Of a stretch of 15,885 nucleotides of DNA, positions 1 through 6,384 are shown in pieces. The position numbers and the translations under genes are program-made. Source of the stretch: Croceicoccus sp. (GTDB lineage: Bacteria; Pseudomonadota; Alphaproteobacteria; Sphingomonadales; Sphingomonadaceae). Each line of letters opens with the position of its first letter. Position 1 is the stretch's first letter. Location: positions 1 through 15,885 of the forward strand of contig JAPYSD010000029.1 of the NCBI GenBank assembly GCA_029936705.1. The letters are read 5' to 3'. The notes beneath the pieces are model-generated. The model did no database searches, was not told where the DNA came from, and was given only the letters and a program-made list of their open reading frames with translations.

Positions 1-196
1 TCTGCAGATAGGCCGCCATGTCGTCCAGCGCCGCGATGGCGACCGGATCGATCGGCGCGGGATCGGCCGCATCGACCTGCTGCGAGGTCTGACCGGCAGC
101 CGCGCCCGCCAGGATTGGCCCCGACGCGCACAGGCAGGCAAGGCCCGCCGCCAGGGTCGTCTTCGGCAGGATCGTCGCAATTGGCTTGGATGGCAT
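1..196 (-). CDS. DUF2092-like secreted protein, 5' part only
   Basis: The gene enters from the left edge; only about 65 N-terminal codons are in the window. The protein begins MPSKPIATILPK, followed by a hydrophobic stretch rich in Ala/Leu/Gly up to about residue 35, which looks like a Sec signal peptide with a cleavage region near AGAAAGQ. The mature part contains DPVAIAALDDMAAYLQ, resembling the start of DUF2092 proteins (periplasmic, function unknown), which typically have an AVxALDxMxxYL motif near the N-terminus. The start at 196 is chosen because GGAG lies 6 bases before it; an in-frame ATG four codons upstream (208) has no ribosome-binding site. No operon partner is visible. The family call rests on a short stretch and is moderate. 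Confidence 0.6.
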   Translation of the reverse strand, partial: MPSKPIATILPKTTLAAGLACLCASGPILAGAAAGQTSQQVDAADPAPIDPVAIAALDDMAAYLQ

Positions 197-232
197 GGAT
201 CGCTCCATCTGTCGTGAATGGCTGGGCCGGAT

Positions 233-262
233 GCCCTTGCTTATCGAACCATCCGCAAGGGC
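233..262. repeat. Inverted repeat, 8-bp perfect arms
   Basis: GCCCTTGC (233-240) and GCAAGGGC (255-262) are exact reverse complements separated by 14 bases. The element lies 37 bp upstream of the DUF2092-like start, so it would be in that gene's leader or promoter. No T-run follows on either strand, so it is not a classic terminator. It could be an operator or an mRNA hairpin; function unknown. Confidence 0.4.
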
Positions 263-478
263 GCCCCATCGGGAAAAATGCTGACTGTCGGTGCGGGCGT
301 TACCGTGCGGGCGGCGGCAGGCTCCCCGACAGGCGGCCTGGCCATGCGTACGCTAAGCGCACGGCGGGGCTCATGAGCATCCGTGTTCTCCTCCGCTCCG
401 CCACGGGGTCGGCCCTATTGCTGGATCGGCTGCGGGGCGGGTTAATGACGGTTCGGATCGAGCACGGAGACGCTTCGC

Positions 479-1072
479 ATGACACAGCCTCAGCCCAGGG
501 TTCCCAGATCGGTGTCCGACCCGGTTCCCGACCTCCCCCGGATCGAACCGGAACAGAAGAGCGAAGCATCGACCATCTACTCGCACTACCGCAGCACATT
601 GTCGCGGCACCGGACGCAGATGTCGGATCACCGGACCGACCTTTCGGAAAACCGGACCGAGATGTCGATGCGGCGGACGGGCATGTCGATCCACCGCACG
701 CGCATGTCCGCTGACCGTACCATGATGGCCGAGATCCGGACGGCCCTGTCGATGATCGGGTTCGGCTTTACCCTCGCCAAGGCGTTTCGCGGACTTGAAG
801 ACGCCGGGGTGCTGGCCGGCAGCGCGGCCCCGCGCAACTTCGGGCTGATCCTGGTGCTGCTGGGGATCGCGATACTGATCGGCGGGATAATCCGGCATGT
901 CCAATTCGCGCGGGAATTGCGCCATACGCGCAAGATGATGGTCGACAGCAAGCTGATCCACGGGGAGAGCGACTATCCCGTCTCGGTCAGCCTGCTGGTG
1001 GCCATCGCCTTGATGCTGGTTGGCGTCGCCGCTGCCGCCAATATCGTGCTGGGCATCCATCTATTCGGATAG
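479..1072 (+). CDS. DUF202 (YidH-type) membrane protein with heptad-repeat N-terminus
   Basis: A 197-residue protein. Residues 1-35 are polar. Residues 38-91 hold eight copies of a 7-residue unit of the form RTxMSxH, with Arg at 38, 45, 52, 59, 66, 73, 80 and 87. The last copies merge into the usual DUF202 signature (ADRTMMAEIRTALSMIGFGF). Hydrophobic helices follow at about 89-104, 121-139 and 168-193. DUF202 proteins are small inner-membrane proteins of unknown function. The start is supported by GGAG at 466-469. The gene converges on the DUF1622 gene; the two overlap by 12 bases at their stop codons. The family call is strong. The repeat is discussed as a finding. Confidence 0.85.
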   Translation: MTQPQPRVPRSVSDPVPDLPRIEPEQKSEASTIYSHYRSTLSRHRTQMSDHRTDLSENRTEMSMRRTGMSIHRTRMSADRTMMAEIRTALSMIGFGFTLAKAFRGLEDAGVLAGSAAPRNFGLILVLLGIAILIGGIIRHVQFARELRHTRKMMVDSKLIHGESDYPVSVSLLVAIALMLVGVAAAANIVLGIHLFG

Positions 1073-1423
1073 GGTATGTTCTTCCTTGTGCGGGACCAGC
1101 TCCTCGATATCGCGTTCCAGGAAGAAGCTGAGGAAGGTGCGGATCGCGGCGATGGCGGCCGGCTTGCCGACATCGTCCCAGGTCGGCGCGATCGCGGTGC
1201 GGATGATGTCGGCACCCAGCGCGAATTCCAGCGCGAGGATGATCCACTGCGCGAAACGCATCCAGATCATGCGCCGGGACTGGTGGCCGAAACGGCCGAA
1301 GCCCCGCCCGACCAGGTTGATGACCGCCTCGACCGCGCCATACATGACCAGCAGGGCGACGATCGCCTCGAGGATGAGGGCCGACAACGCGGCGAGTTCG
1401 GCCAGAGCTTCTTCGAGGATCAT
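1061..1423 (-). CDS. DUF1622 family membrane protein
   Basis: A 120-residue protein in the normal size range for DUF1622, a small integral membrane family of unknown function. Hydrophobic segments lie at about 14-38, 55-77 and 89-103. The segment LGADIIRTAIAPTWDDVGK (residues 69-87) and the following AAIAAIRTFLSFFLERDIE are the most recognisable parts of the family. The start is uncertain: ATG at 1423 is preceded by AAAGG with a 10-base spacer, while an in-frame ATG at 1441 would add MKGVFD but has a weaker ribosome-binding site. The open frame continues upstream to 1696, but that extension is polar and unlike the family. Its TAG stop lies inside the last codons of the convergent DUF202 gene. 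Confidence 0.85.
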   Translation of the reverse strand: MILEEALAELAALSALILEAIVALLVMYGAVEAVINLVGRGFGRFGHQSRRMIWMRFAQWIILALEFALGADIIRTAIAPTWDDVGKPAAIAAIRTFLSFFLERDIEELVPHKEEHTLSE

Positions 1424-1713
1424 GTCGAACACACCTTTCATTCGCCGCGTGGCAACCGGATGGCCGAAGAATAGGACCCGCGAACGGGCAGCGAATCGGG
1501 AATTACCCGTACAGTCGCCCTGCCCTTCCCCCTTGGCGCCGGAACGGCCAGTCATGCCGAAGGCGCGGAGCGGCATTCCCGCTTCGAGCCCCGCTTCGCT
1601 GGCAGCTAGGTGCTTACCCGCAGCCGTAATCGCGGACATTACTGATGGATCGGGAAACACTATCGGCCGACATTGGCGCTTCGACCTGAATCCCAAGCAC
1701 AGGAGTCTTCCCC

Positions 1714-2694
1714 TTGGCCCACGAGTCCGCCGTCATCCCGACCGGCAAGACAGCCATGACCGACGCAATGATCTATCTGGAAGGCGGAAGTTTCTGGATG
1801 GGATCGGACGATCACTATGCCGAGGAAAAACCGGCGCACAAGGTCAGGGTCGATCCGTTCTGGATCGATCCGATACCCGTCACGGTGCGCGATTTCGCCG
1901 CTTTCGTTAAGGACACGGGCCACGTCACGACGGCCGAGGTCGCTCCCGATCCCGCGGATTATCCCGGCGCCCTGCCCGAGATGCTGTATGCAGCCTCGCT
2001 GGTGTTCGAGCCGCCCAATCGGCCCGTATCGCTCAGGGACTTTTCGGAGTGGTGGGACTACCGGGCGGATGCCAACTGGCGGCAGCCGCTGGGCGCCGGA
2101 TCGAGCATCGAGGGGCTTGAGGATCATCCCGTGACCCATGTCTCGTTTACCGACGTGGAAGCCTATGCGCAGTGGGCCGGAAAGGACTTGCCGACCGAAG
2201 CGGAATGGGAATTCGCAGCGCGCGGCGGGTTGGACCGCCGCGAGTTCGCGTGGGGGGACGAGCTGATGCCCGGCGGCACGCCCATGGCGAACACGTGGCA
2301 GGGCGCCTTTCCCAACGAGAATACGATGGAGGACGGGTACGTGCGCACGTCCCCGGTCCGCAGCTATGCGCCCAATGGCTTCGGCCTATACGACATGATC
2401 GGCAATACGTGGGAATGGACGAAGGATTATTTCGCGGCCGCCCATTCGGTCACCAAGGGAAGCTCGTGCTGCGGACCGCGCAACCCGCGCGGCGCCGCAC
2501 TGGAAGACAGCTATGACCCGGCCATGCCTGAGGTGCGGATCGCGCGCCGTGTCCTGAAAGGCGGATCGCACCTGTGCGCGCCGAACTATTGCCGCCGCTA
2601 TCGCCCCGCTGCCCGTCATGCGCAGCCGGAGGATACATCGACCAGCCACGTCGGGTTCCGCTGCGTTGTCAGGGTAAACCCGGATGAAGGCTAA
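1714..2694 (+). CDS. Formylglycine-generating enzyme (SUMF1/FGE family)
   Basis: A 326-residue protein spanning a complete FGE-sulfatase domain (about 18-320). Family signatures include EGGSFWMGSDD (N-terminal strand), DHPVTHVSFTDVEAYAQWAG, LPTEAEWEFAARGG, GLYDMIGNTWEWTKDYF and C-terminal GFRC. Aerobic FGEs oxidise a sulfatase cysteine to Calpha-formylglycine with copper and O2, using a cysteine pair five residues apart; C288 and C293 in SHLCAPNYCRRYR align with human FGE Cys336/Cys341. This favours a true FGE over EgtB-like or lectin-like relatives lacking the pair. The start is TTG at 1714, with AGGAG eight bases upstream; an internal ATG at 1756 has no good site. No signal peptide is seen, so it is probably cytosolic. 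No sulfatase gene is in the window. Confidence 0.88.
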   Translation: MAHESAVIPTGKTAMTDAMIYLEGGSFWMGSDDHYAEEKPAHKVRVDPFWIDPIPVTVRDFAAFVKDTGHVTTAEVAPDPADYPGALPEMLYAASLVFEPPNRPVSLRDFSEWWDYRADANWRQPLGAGSSIEGLEDHPVTHVSFTDVEAYAQWAGKDLPTEAEWEFAARGGLDRREFAWGDELMPGGTPMANTWQGAFPNENTMEDGYVRTSPVRSYAPNGFGLYDMIGNTWEWTKDYFAAAHSVTKGSSCCGPRNPRGAALEDSYDPAMPEVRIARRVLKGGSHLCAPNYCRRYRPAARHAQPEDTSTSHVGFRCVVRVNPDEG

Positions 2695-2747
2695 GTACTA
2701 CGCCTTTTAAAAACACGAGACGCGTACAGATCGACTGCAGATTTGCA

Positions 2748-2753
2748 TTGACA
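2748..2753 (+). promoter_or_regulatory. Possible -35 element in the AT-rich gap before the kinase
   Basis: TTGACA matches the sigma-70 -35 consensus exactly and lies in the only clearly AT-rich stretch between the FGE and kinase genes. The matching -10 position (about 2771-2776, AAATCT) is poor, so this is only a candidate. Confidence 0.25.
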
Positions 2754-2822
2754 TAACATTAACGATAGGGAAATCTGCTTCCGCATCCCCCTAATTAGAC
2801 TGCAAAATTCTAATCGACGCGC

Positions 2823-2843
2823 GACTGGATCGATAGACCAGTC
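2823..2843. repeat. Inverted repeat upstream of the kinase gene
   Basis: GACTGG (2823-2828) and CCAGTC (2838-2843) form 6-bp arms around a 9-base centre. It lies about 135 bp before the preferred kinase start and could be an operator or leader hairpin. No T-run follows. Confidence 0.3.
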
Positions 2844-2978
2844 TCAAAACTGACATGCTTGCATCTTATTGCTGAAGCGAGGTTTTCTGCGACGGGATTC
2901 GTATTCCTGCCCTGCAAATATGCCAAGGCCGGATGGACCTTCGACTTCTTGGATGCACGAACGCTTCGGGGAACGAAC

Positions 2979-3752
2979 ATGCACTCAAGTGAAAGGGACA
3001 TTGCCTCGACCGGGCAATTGTTCGTCATTGCGTCCGAAGGCCGGTGCTCTGCTGATGAGCGCCAGCGGCAGATCCTCGAAGCACGCGAGGGGGAAAGACG
3101 CCACATTGCCCGCGATCTGCACGATGTGACGGCGCATCTGCTGCTCGAACTCGAATTCTCGCTGACCGCTATCGACAGCTCTGACGAGCCATTGAAAAGC
3201 AAGGCGCGCGCCTCCGCTCTCAATGCCATTTCCCAGCTGCAGGCGCAGGTCCGGTGTGTCAGCTATCTGCTCCACCCGCCGGAACTGGACCGTTTCGGCT
3301 TGGAAAAGACGCTGGAGGCGTTGACGCTGGGGATGAGCGAGCGTTGCGGCATCGACATCCGCTTCCGCTCGCGCGGCTACCGTGCCGGGATCGCCGAACA
3401 GACGGAGATGTCCATGCTGCGCGTCGCGCAGGAAGCGCTGATGAACATCTTCAAGCACAGCGGATCCGACAGGGCCGACTTCCACCTCTATTGCAATCGT
3501 AACTGGATCGGCATGCGCATCCGCGATTACGGTATCGGAAAGGTCGCCGACCGCGCGCTTACGAATGAAACAGGAGTCGGGCTGGCCGGCATGCGCGAAC
3601 GCATGAAGGCTGTTGGCGGAGCGTTGACCGTCAGGGTCCTCGGCGGCGGGACCGTTGTGACCGCGATTGCGCCGATCGCCCGCGCGGCGAAGCATTGCCA
3701 GCAGCCCGGCCGAAGCGACAGCCTACGGCTGCAGGCAATCAGGGTTCAATGA
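2979..3752 (+). CDS. Soluble NarL-type sensor histidine kinase (HisKA_3)
   Basis: A 257-residue kinase. The dimerisation/phosphoacceptor helix carries ERRHIARDLHDVTAHLLLEL, with phosphoacceptor His48. The ATPase domain shows the N-box (VAQEALMNIFKHSGS, Asn156), DYGIG (Asp183) and GVGLAGMRERM (G2 box), all typical of the NarX/DegS subfamily. No membrane segment or sensory domain precedes the H-box, so it is probably cytosolic and must sense directly or through a partner. The ATG at 2979 is chosen because GGGGA precedes it by six bases; the frame stays open to a TTG at 2859 with 40 extra residues that look non-conserved. The gene converges on, and overlaps by 14 bp, the response regulator gene, its likely partner. 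Confidence 0.85.
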   Translation: MHSSERDIASTGQLFVIASEGRCSADERQRQILEAREGERRHIARDLHDVTAHLLLELEFSLTAIDSSDEPLKSKARASALNAISQLQAQVRCVSYLLHPPELDRFGLEKTLEALTLGMSERCGIDIRFRSRGYRAGIAEQTEMSMLRVAQEALMNIFKHSGSDRADFHLYCNRNWIGMRIRDYGIGKVADRALTNETGVGLAGMRERMKAVGGALTVRVLGGGTVVTAIAPIARAAKHCQQPGRSDSLRLQAIRVQ

Positions 3753-4389
3753 TGTGATTGCGCACCGCGTAACGCACCAGGTCGGCTGAACTCTTCAGGT
3801 CCAGCTTGTGCATGGCGGCGGCGCGGTGCGTTTCGACCGTCTTGATCGACAGGTTCAGGATAGCCGCGATCTCCTTGTTGAGCCGACCTTCGGCGATCAG
3901 CTGCACGATCTCCCGCTCACGCGGAGTCAGCGCCGTCACGGTCGAATCGCGCGATGCCATCTCTATGAACCGGTCCAGCAGCGTCTGGGAAACATTGCCC
4001 GAGAAATAGGGCCGCCGCACTGCCAGTGCCTCCACCGCGGAAACCAGGTGCTTGCTGGCATCGGACTTCAGCAGATAGCCGCGCGCGCCTGCCATCAGCA
4101 CCTCGGCCAGGATGTCTTCCCGGTCGTGCATGGTGAAGATCAGGATTTCCGTGCGGGGCAGTTCCTTCTTGATCGCGCGGGTCAGTTCCAGCCCGTTCAT
4201 CATCGGCAGCGAATAATCGAGGACCGCGATATCGGGCTGAAGCGATCGGACGAGTTCGAGCGCATCGCGGCCGTTCGAAGCCTCTCCCACGACCCTCCAG
4301 TCGGGATGGACCGATAGGGCGGAGCGAACGCCGAGACGGATCATCTCGTGATCGTCCGCCAATACGATCCGCCTGATTGGACTGCTCAT
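3739..4389 (-). CDS. NarL/FixJ-family response regulator
   Basis: A 216-residue two-domain regulator. The receiver domain (about 5-122) has acidic residues D12/D13, phosphoacceptor Asp58 in DIAVLDYSLPMMNG, Thr86 and Lys108 in GYLLKSD. The LuxR-type helix-turn-helix (about 152-212) contains LTPREREIVQLIAEGRLNKE and LSIKTVETHRAAAMHKL. It would be phosphorylated by a HisKA_3 kinase and bind DNA as a dimer. The neighbouring convergent kinase, of the matching class, is the natural partner, though their tail-to-tail arrangement means they are transcribed separately. The start is well supported by AAGGAAGG seven bases upstream. Target genes are not visible; a palindrome in its own upstream region could be a site. 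Confidence 0.9.
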   Translation of the reverse strand: MSSPIRRIVLADDHEMIRLGVRSALSVHPDWRVVGEASNGRDALELVRSLQPDIAVLDYSLPMMNGLELTRAIKKELPRTEILIFTMHDREDILAEVLMAGARGYLLKSDASKHLVSAVEALAVRRPYFSGNVSQTLLDRFIEMASRDSTVTALTPREREIVQLIAEGRLNKEIAAILNLSIKTVETHRAAAMHKLDLKSSADLVRYAVRNHIIEP

Positions 4390-4744
4390 ATCCGGGCCTT
4401 CCTTGTGGAATGGCTGTGATCGGCCAGATGGCTTGTCATTATGCCATCATCGGACACAACGGAAATGCCGCACATCAGGGTATCCCCTGAGGATCGGTAA
4501 TCGAACCCCCGAGACCCCGGCTGCTTTCACGAGAACACGCACTGGCCCGGTTGGCGGAATGTAGCGGAAAGCGAATACCAGGTGCTGCCCTCCGCAAGCA
4601 TCATAATCTTGCAGTATCGCAAATCTTTACGCGCTGCTTACGGACGTCCATCAACCGCCCTGTTCCAGTTGAGGCGCGCCTGCGGAACCGAATTTTAACC
4701 GGCCTGAACTAGATGTTCTTCGCGAAACAAGGTGAGTTTGCAAG
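4390..4744. other. Divergent intergenic region between response regulator and PilZ gene
   Basis: A 355-bp non-coding stretch that must hold the promoters of both flanking genes. It contains a 16-bp palindrome (4475-4490) and the PilZ ribosome-binding site AAGGTGAG (4729-4736). I see no convincing -10/-35 pair, sigma-54 site or RNA gene in it. Confidence 0.6.
4475..4490. promoter_or_regulatory. Candidate operator: palindrome TCAGGG-TATC-CCCTGA
   Basis: Perfect 6-bp arms around TATC, 86-101 bp upstream of the response regulator start and about 255 bp before the PilZ start. The size and symmetry fit a dimeric regulator site, possibly for autoregulation by the adjacent NarL-type protein. That is inference. 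The core GGGTATCCC also occurs once near the transglycosylase promoter (10058-10066, minus strand), which may be chance. Confidence 0.35.
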
Positions 4745-5113
4745 ATGTCGCGGCGACAGCATGAGCGCGTCAGTTCCGAAAGACAAGTTGAGTGCCGCGC
4801 CGATGGCCGGAACTTCACGTCTATACTCTACAATGTTTCCATTTCCGGATGCCTGCTTGAAATCCCGCTGAATCGCCTGGTGGAAGGCGACCGCGTGCAC
4901 ATCAAGGACGGCAATATCCGCATGTCGGGCATCGTGGTCTGGCAGGACGAGCGCAATGCCGGCCTGCGTTTCGATCAGCCCCTGCACGAGGCGGTCGTCC
5001 GCTTCCTGGGATATGATCCGGCCAAGGGCGATCCAGTCCTGCCGACCGATCGGTTCGGGCGCGTCCTGCCCCGCTTGCCGCGAAGCGATCGCCACATATC
5101 GGACAACGGCTGA
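4745..5113 (+). CDS. Single-domain PilZ protein (putative c-di-GMP receptor)
   Basis: A 122-residue protein. The N-terminal RRQHER supplies the RxxxR motif (R4-R8) and NVSISG supplies the (D/N)xSxxG motif (N30, S32, G35), the two signatures of c-di-GMP binding. A beta-barrel-like region follows to about residue 95 (GDRVHIKDGNIRMSGIVVW and AGLRF). The C-terminal tail is polar and basic, with no membrane segment. Such stand-alone PilZ proteins often tune motility or exopolysaccharide output; the nearby flagellar cluster and Wzz fragment make that plausible, but no partner is shown. AAGGTGAG precedes the ATG by eight bases. A likely terminator lies just after the gene. Confidence 0.88.
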   Translation: MSRRQHERVSSERQVECRADGRNFTSILYNVSISGCLLEIPLNRLVEGDRVHIKDGNIRMSGIVVWQDERNAGLRFDQPLHEAVVRFLGYDPAKGDPVLPTDRFGRVLPRLPRSDRHISDNG

Positions 5114-5143
5114 CGATATGCCGCGGCACGCAATTCGCAGCGG

Positions 5144-5169
5144 AACTGACCGGGTAACGCGTCAGTTTT
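5144..5169 (+). terminator. Probable rho-independent terminator of the PilZ gene
   Basis: AACTGAC (5144-5150) and GTCAGTT (5161-5167) form a 7-bp stem with a 10-base loop, and the descending arm runs into TTTT (5166-5169). It sits 30 bp after the PilZ stop and overlaps the stop codon of the convergent MarR gene. The stem is short, so confidence is moderate. Confidence 0.5.
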
Positions 5170-5656
5170 CACAGATAAGCCGCAGCATCTCGAACAGCCG
5201 GCCGCGGTCCTTTGCCGTCAGGCCGCCAAGCATGCGATCCTGCACGGCCACGACAGCCTCCATGCACTTGCGCGTCAGTTCGCGGCCGTCGTCGGTAAGC
5301 ACCAAGGTTATGACCCGCTTGTCGGCCTCCGACCGCGTTCTCTTAAGCAGGCCGCGCTGCTCCAAGCGATCGAGCGTATAGGTTATCGCCGCGCCGTTCT
5401 GGAAACGAAGACGCGCCACCTCGCTGGGGGTCGATGCCCTGCCGTAATAGATGGTGCTCAGCACCCCGAACTGATGCGAACTGAGCGCGAATTCACCCAA
5501 GGCGGCATCCACCTCGTCGATGACCTTGTTGAAGCTCCGGCGGAGATTGAACGCGAGCGACCTTTCGAAGAAATGCTCCTCGCATTTCTTCATCGACTGC
5601 GAGTTATGGCCGTCGGGCTTAATCATCTGCACACAATCGCTCGAAATCTCGTTCAC
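5162..5656 (-). CDS. MarR-family transcriptional regulator
   Basis: Up to 164 residues. A winged helix-turn-helix spans about residues 55-135: LSSHQFGVLSTIYYG, then PSEVARLRFQNGAAITYTLD (recognition helix region), then LEQRGLLKRTRSEADKRVI (the wing with the usual D-K/R-R pattern) and LTDDGREL. Flanking helices would form the dimer interface. MarR proteins usually repress a nearby or divergent gene and release DNA on binding a small molecule. No obvious target is adjacent, since the only divergent reading frame is the truncated Wzz fragment. The longest frame begins at GTG 5656; ATGs at 5626 and 5593 are alternatives, and none has a good ribosome-binding site. The start is therefore unsettled while the family is clear. 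Confidence 0.85.
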   Translation of the reverse strand: MNEISSDCVQMIKPDGHNSQSMKKCEEHFFERSLAFNLRRSFNKVIDEVDAALGEFALSSHQFGVLSTIYYGRASTPSEVARLRFQNGAAITYTLDRLEQRGLLKRTRSEADKRVITLVLTDDGRELTRKCMEAVVAVQDRMLGGLTAKDRGRLFEMLRLICEN

Positions 5657-6126
5657 TATGGGGGCTCTTGAATATCTATTGTTCTACTGGAACGGTTCAA
5701 GTCATCTAGCGATCCGCGAAAATAGCGCGGCGAGCCCAAAACAGGAGCATTTCGTCGGACGAGCAGAACGATTACAGTGACAACTGCCTAGCGCCGACAT
5801 GCCGAAACGCGCAAGCGGCCGTTAACACATTATTACAATGCTTTTGATGTGGCGAAAGGTCGTGGTCCGGCGGCCTTACTGTCTCAATCCATCCGCTCGC
5901 GCGCCGACCGTTTTGCGGTTTCACGCGGATTCCCGTCGCCAATTCGCTACCGCAGCAAAGGTCGTTCCGATGTCGTCACCCCAAGATTACCCATATAGTA
6001 TAGGCTCAGGTGCCATCAATGCGCCGCAATTGCTGTTGCTGCGAGATGGGCGGGCTTGGTATACAAATCCTTACTCGCAGGCTTGCGCCCATTTTTCGCG
6101 GGCGACCATTGGATCGGGGTTAAATC
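5657..6126. other. Intergenic region between MarR gene and Wzz remnant
   Basis: 470 bp without a credible gene. A short frame at 5838-6218 has no recognisable domain and no ribosome-binding site. The right half includes AT-rich patches (for example around 5990-6005 and 6055-6070) and probably once carried the promoter of an exopolysaccharide operon. A CTTGAA/TTCAAG inverted repeat (5667-5672 and 5696-5701) lies just upstream of the MarR start and could be an autoregulatory operator. No RNA gene is recognised. Confidence 0.5.
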
Positions 6127-6384
6127 ATGAACGATGGAGCTGTCGCACAGTCTATCGTGCTTCCCCACCGCAGCTCCAAAAGCCTCCTGACCGGGTGGAT
6201 CGCGTCCAGTTCGCGTAATGAAGCGGCCCGTGCGCTGCTTTCGCTAGGCGACTTTCTGCGTGCATTGCGGCACCGCTGGCTGCTGTTCGCGCTGATAGCG
6301 CTGGCGGTCAAGGTACTGGTGACTGCCATCAGCTTCGCCCTTCCCTCCCGCTACACCGGTGAAGCGGTCCTGCCCCGCGCTCTT
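6127..6384 (+). pseudogene. Truncated Wzz/GumC-type polysaccharide chain-length determinant, N-terminal fragment
   Basis: The first ~83 codons encode a ~40-residue cytosolic leader, then SLGDFLRALRHRWLLFALIA, the rest of one membrane helix (about residues 57-76), and LPSRYTGEAVL. This is the usual start of GumC/Wzz/ExoP-type co-polymerases, which control exopolysaccharide chain length and are normally over 350 residues. After VLP (about 6373-6375) family resemblance stops, and from 6385 the frame runs into the 3' end of fliA read antisense, ending at 6507. The ORF as it stands is thus a chimera and the native gene is cut. The reading frame up to the break is intact, suggesting recent loss or retention of a short peptide. 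The right boundary is approximate. Confidence 0.7.
6348..6367. repeat. 20-bp near-perfect palindrome next to the fliA 3' end
   Basis: CCGCTACACCGGTGAAGCGG is self-complementary except for one A:A pair in each arm, with the core CACCGGTG. On the minus strand it lies 18-37 bases after the fliA stop and could form a hairpin at the end of the flagellar transcript, but no T-run follows. On the plus strand it encodes part of the Wzz fragment. Confidence 0.4.

Noticed and set aside
115..714. 199-codon plus-strand frame overlapping the DUF202 gene start
   Set aside because: It is antisense to the DUF2092-like signal peptide and out of frame with DUF202, and is low-complexity.
1020..1910. 296-codon plus-strand frame
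   Set aside because: It runs antisense to the DUF1622 gene and out of frame with FGE, and has no recognisable domain.
4669..4697. Possible sigma-70 promoter before PilZ (TTGAGG, 17 bp, ATTTTA)
   Set aside because: Both hexamers are weak; not distinguishable from background.
5838..6218. 126-codon plus-strand frame before the Wzz remnant
   Set aside because: No ribosome-binding site, no domain, and it ends out of frame inside the Wzz fragment, which has a better membrane-protein signature.
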